From contig DDQW01000074.1 in NCBI GenBank assembly GCA_002342805.1, positions 30,035 to 94,034 of the forward strand: a DNA stretch of 64,000 nt, written 5' to 3'. The notes beneath the pieces are model-generated. The model made no database searches and was not told where the DNA came from. It saw only the letters and a list, made by a program, of their open reading frames with translations. Shown here piece after piece: positions 61,562 through 64,000 of this stretch. A program made the translations under genes and the position numbers. This stretch comes from Clostridiales bacterium UBA2432 (GTDB taxonomy: Bacteria; Bacillota; Clostridia; Lachnospirales; Vallitaleaceae). The first letter of the stretch is position 1. Each line of letters begins with the position of its first letter.

Positions 61562-61936
61562 TTGCCAAGACCAAATAAACGAAGATATATTTGTAAATTG
61601 CCAAAGTATGGAACATATGGTCCTATTGGACAAAGAGCACTACGTGATTCGTGCATCCGGATGACTGTTGATGAGTACGAAACGATTCGATTAATCGATT
61701 ATGAAGGAAATAATCAAGAAGAATGCGCGATGCAAATGGATGTGGCAAGAACGACGGCACAACGTATTTATATGAATGCACGCAATAAGATTGCAACATC
61801 GCTTGTTGAAGGAAAATGTATTAAAATTGAAGGCGGACATTATCAATTATGTGATGAAGGACGTAGGCAAAACTTTCATGGACAAGGCTCGTGTCAGCAT
61901 TGTAGACGACCATGGAAAGAAGAGAAGTTAGAATGA
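61562..61936 (+). CDS. DUF134 DNA-binding protein (short form)
   Basis: The 124-residue protein starts MPRPNKRRYICKLPKYGTYG (TTG start after GAGGTGAT). It carries TVDEYETIRLIDYEGNNQEE, then the helix-turn-helix ECAMQMDVARTTAQRIYMNA. The C-terminus has only CQHCRRPW, so the zinc ribbon is shorter than in the paralogue at 25993. DUF134 genes commonly sit beside NifX-like and MinD-ferredoxin genes, as here, and probably regulate them. Its stop overlaps the next ATG (ATGA). Confidence 0.85.
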   Translation: MPRPNKRRYICKLPKYGTYGPIGQRALRDSCIRMTVDEYETIRLIDYEGNNQEECAMQMDVARTTAQRIYMNARNKIATSLVEGKCIKIEGGHYQLCDEGRRQNFHGQGSCQHCRRPWKEEKLE

Positions 61937-62757
61937 AAATAACAGTTTTAGTTGAAAATACCACGCGAAACCCAGTCTATATACCGGAACATGGTTTTTC
62001 CTTATATATTGAGACTAAAAAACATAAGGTTCTATTTGATACAGGTGCCAGTTCTCGCTTTTTACAAAATGCAAAAAAACTAGGTGTAAATCTCCAAGAG
62101 GTTGATATTATGATTTTATCTCATGGACATTATGACCATGGTGGTGGATTAAAAGCTTTTTTGGAACTAAATACAAGCGCAAAAATTTACATCAATCAAT
62201 TAGCGTTTGGAGCGTTTTTCTCTCAAACAGAAAATTCTGATTTCCACTACATTGGATTGGATTTAACAACAAAACATTCTGACCAAATAGTATTTACTGC
62301 AGAAGATATAACCATTGATAATGAATTAGAATTATTTATGAAGATTCAACCCAATAAATATTTTCCAAGTATGAATAATCGACTATTCAGAAAGGATGAT
62401 AATCAATACATATTAGATGTTTTTGGACATGAACAAAGTTTAGTGATTCATGATGGTGATAAGCATCTTCTCATTGCAGGATGTGCCCATACCGGTATTG
62501 TCAATATTGTAGAACAGATCAATCAACGTAGCCAATATAAGATTACCCACATTGTAAGTGGCTTTCATATGTATAACCACAAAGAAAATAAAAGTGAAGA
62601 TCCTAATATGATTGCTCAAGTGGGAGAATTTTTAAAAGAACAGCAAATCGAAGCATATACTGGTCATTGCACCGGTGAAGTTGCTTATGAGCAATTGTCT
62701 AAGATTTTGGGAATGCAACTTAATAAACTTTACACAGGTCAAATCATAAAGGTGTGA
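61933..62757 (+). CDS. Metallo-beta-lactamase fold hydrolase (DHPS-like)
   Basis: The 274-residue protein has the metal motif ILSHGHYDHGGGL (HxHxDH) near residue 60, a third His in IAGCAHTGIVNI and a further GFHMYNH. Length and motif layout match the subgroup annotated as dihydropteroate/methanopterin-related (7,8-dihydropterin-6-methyl synthase-like); true substrates in bacteria are unknown. ATG at 61933 overlaps the DUF134 stop. Position inside this redox cluster suggests a linked function. Confidence 0.85.
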   Translation: MKITVLVENTTRNPVYIPEHGFSLYIETKKHKVLFDTGASSRFLQNAKKLGVNLQEVDIMILSHGHYDHGGGLKAFLELNTSAKIYINQLAFGAFFSQTENSDFHYIGLDLTTKHSDQIVFTAEDITIDNELELFMKIQPNKYFPSMNNRLFRKDDNQYILDVFGHEQSLVIHDGDKHLLIAGCAHTGIVNIVEQINQRSQYKITHIVSGFHMYNHKENKSEDPNMIAQVGEFLKEQQIEAYTGHCTGEVAYEQLSKILGMQLNKLYTGQIIKV

Positions 62758-63231
62758 ATGATGGATACTAAAATCAAAGAAATTGAAAAAATTCTACAAG
62801 AGCATGAATATAAATTGACCAAACCAAGAATTAAAATGATTGAGCTTTTTTTGGAAACATCAGATCATTTATGTCCAGAAGAAATCTATAATAAGATTAA
62901 GCACGACTCCATTAGTTTGCCCACCGTTTATCGTAATATATTAGTCTTTAAGGATCTGGGTATTATTAAGGAGACAAACATTAATAATGAAAATGTATAT
63001 GAACTTAATGTATTTAGTGAAAAGCGCCTGCATATGCACTTTCATTGTAAACGGTGTGGACAAATTATTGAATATAATAATCGAGAAATTTTTAACCAAA
63101 TGATAAAGCAACAAGAATATATTGAAGGGCAGTTTGGAGATATCGTTGAAAATTATTCAGTAGTTTTTGACGGAATATGTCATTCATGCCGCCAAGAGGA
63201 GGAACACCATGCGAATATTAATACCCGTTGA
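62758..63231 (+). CDS. Fur-family metal or peroxide regulator
   Basis: The 157-residue protein has the Fur winged helix (YKLTKPRIKMIELFLETSDH; LPTVYRNILVFKDLGIIKE) and metal sites (HMHFHCKRCGQIIEY with CxxC; later GICHSCRQ as the second CxxC). Both structural zinc CxxC pairs are present. Whether it senses iron, zinc or peroxide cannot be read. It starts directly after the MBL stop and overlaps the NifX-like gene by 23 bases. Confidence 0.9.
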   Translation: MMDTKIKEIEKILQEHEYKLTKPRIKMIELFLETSDHLCPEEIYNKIKHDSISLPTVYRNILVFKDLGIIKETNINNENVYELNVFSEKRLHMHFHCKRCGQIIEYNNREIFNQMIKQQEYIEGQFGDIVENYSVVFDGICHSCRQEEEHHANINTR

Positions 63232-63577
63232 TGAACAAGTAAAGGATACAGATGTCTGTATGTCCTTTGGAAGAGCGCCATACTATTTGATATATAATAC
63301 AGAAGATTCCACTTATGAATTTATTAAAAACATTGCGGCAGCAAGTCCGGGTGGAGCAGGAATTCAAGCAGCACAAATTGTTGTAGATTCCCAAGCACAA
63401 GTCTTATTGACACCACGATGTGGGAAAAATGCGGCTGATATTATTTTGGGTGCAAACATGAAAGTATATAAAACACTCAATCCTTCAGTACAATATAATA
63501 TTAAAGCTTTTTTGGACGGTCAATTAAATCCATTAACAGAAATACACCCAGGATACCATAATCACGGAGGCAACTAA
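63209..63577 (+). CDS. NifX/NifB-C-terminal-like protein (dinitrogenase cofactor-binding fold)
   Basis: The 122-residue protein matches the small Fe-Mo cofactor-binding fold (RILIPVDEQVKDTDVCMSFG; RAPYYLIYNTEDSTYEFIKN; GGAGIQAAQIVVDSQAQVLL). In non-fixing anaerobes such proteins probably bind iron-sulfur or metal clusters. The His-rich tail (IHPGYHNHGGN) may bind metal. ATG at 63209 follows GGAGG and lies inside the fur-like gene. A MinD-ferredoxin ATPase follows one base after its stop codon. Confidence 0.88.
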   Translation: MRILIPVDEQVKDTDVCMSFGRAPYYLIYNTEDSTYEFIKNIAAASPGGAGIQAAQIVVDSQAQVLLTPRCGKNAADIILGANMKVYKTLNPSVQYNIKAFLDGQLNPLTEIHPGYHNHGGN

Positions 63578-63578
63578 G

Positions 63579-64000
63579 ATGAAGATTGCAGTTTTAAGCG
63601 GCAAAGGTGGCACGGGAAAGACTTTGGTCTCCGTTAATTTGGCTTCTGTTGCAGAGAAAGCAAGCTATGTGGATTGTGATGTTGAAGAACCCAATGGACA
63701 TCTTTTTTTCAAGCCAATGATCGAACATGTTGAATCCGTAAAAGTGAAAATTCCAAAGATTAATAATGAAAAATGCACAGGATGTCGAAAATGTGTAGAC
63801 TTTTGTCGATTTAATGCATTGGCATATGTTAATCACTCAGTGAAAGTGTTTGAAGATGTTTGTCATTCTTGTGGGGGCTGTATGCTCGTTTGTCCCGAAA
63901 ATGCTATAACAGAGAGCGATAAACCGATTGGGAGAATCGAAAGAGGAATTTCAGAAAAGGTTCAAGTGCATACGGGAATTTTGAATATGGGGGAAGCCTC
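63579..64000 (+). CDS. MinD/Mrp-family ATPase with two 4Fe-4S clusters (3' truncated by window)
   Basis: The first 140 codons are present. The deviant Walker A KIAVLSGKGGTGKTLVSVNL starts the protein and YVDCDVEEPNGHLFF is the next P-loop ATPase motif. A ferredoxin insert has two cluster motifs: CTGCRKCVDFC and CHSCGGCMLVCPENAI. This architecture is the ParA/MinD ferredoxin type found beside NifX-like proteins and thought to carry or insert Fe-S clusters. ATG at 63579 follows GGAGG. The gene continues past the window. Confidence 0.9.
   Translation, partial: MKIAVLSGKGGTGKTLVSVNLASVAEKASYVDCDVEEPNGHLFFKPMIEHVESVKVKIPKINNEKCTGCRKCVDFCRFNALAYVNHSVKVFEDVCHSCGGCMLVCPENAITESDKPIGRIERGISEKVQVHTGILNMGEA

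Noticed and set aside
63209..64000. Evidence for nitrogen fixation from NifX-like and NifS/NifU-like genes
   Set aside because: These folds are common in non-fixing anaerobes, and no nifH, nifD or nifK gene is in the window.

Overview
The window reads as the chromosome of a low-GC Gram-positive anaerobe of the class Clostridia (inference). The basis is a PolC-type replicase, a dnaG-rpoD pair, a CggR glycolytic regulator, S-layer homology domains, an Rrf2/NifS/NifU/MnmA cluster, a Fur/NifX/MinD-ferredoxin redox cluster, many TTG and GTG starts with strong AAGGAG ribosome sites, and no outer-membrane genes. No transposase, integrase, prophage, CRISPR array, rRNA or tRNA gene was seen. A species cannot be named from the sequence alone.

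Layout. 1-13.4 kb is core information processing: the end of rseP, ispG, polC, rnhA, dgt, dnaG, rpoD, trmK, a Nif3-like protein and a TGS-kinase fusion. 13.4-19.6 kb is envelope-related: a small membrane protein, MoxR ATPase, DUF58, a membrane transglutaminase, a HAD phosphatase and a DUF368 lipid-carrier translocase. 19.67-19.84 kb holds a probable 6S RNA gene facing the aroA-tyrA pair across a shared terminator. 22.5-30.6 kb carries an EF-G paralogue, an MFS carrier, a DUF134 regulator, the iscR-iscS-iscU-mnmA iron-sulfur/tRNA-thiolation operon and a PHP phosphatase. 30.8-41.9 kb has a Na/phosphate symporter, then cggR-pgk-tpiA-gpmI, an inserted MBOAT/DHHW O-acetylation pair, then eno and secG. 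No gapA lies between cggR and pgk. 42.1-46.1 kb encodes two exported surface proteins (SLH; double von Willebrand A). 46.2-49.3 kb is the rnr-smpB-ssrA trans-translation block.

Accessory part. Directly after ssrA sits an AbiEi/AbiEii toxin-antitoxin pair (49.5-51.0 kb). On the minus strand follows an ECF sigma factor, an RsgI-like transmembrane anti-sigma protein and a small exported protein with three Asp-Gly-Ser-Cys repeats (51.2-53.1 kb). Then come a tagaturonate epimerase, two arsenate-reductase/LMW-phosphatase proteins, a TPP riboswitch with thiT, a second ECF sigma/RsiV-like pair, a LacI regulator facing a GH127 arabinofuranosidase, and the DUF134-MBL-Fur-NifX-MinD operon that runs off the right edge.

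The most interesting unexplained items are the DGSC-repeat exported protein beside its sigma/anti-sigma pair, stem-loops that recur at or near the predicted 5' ends of several transcripts, the TPP riboswitch whose terminator stem contains the Shine-Dalgarno sequence, and the CggR-controlled operon without gapA. All functions come from reading motifs by eye; no database search was run.
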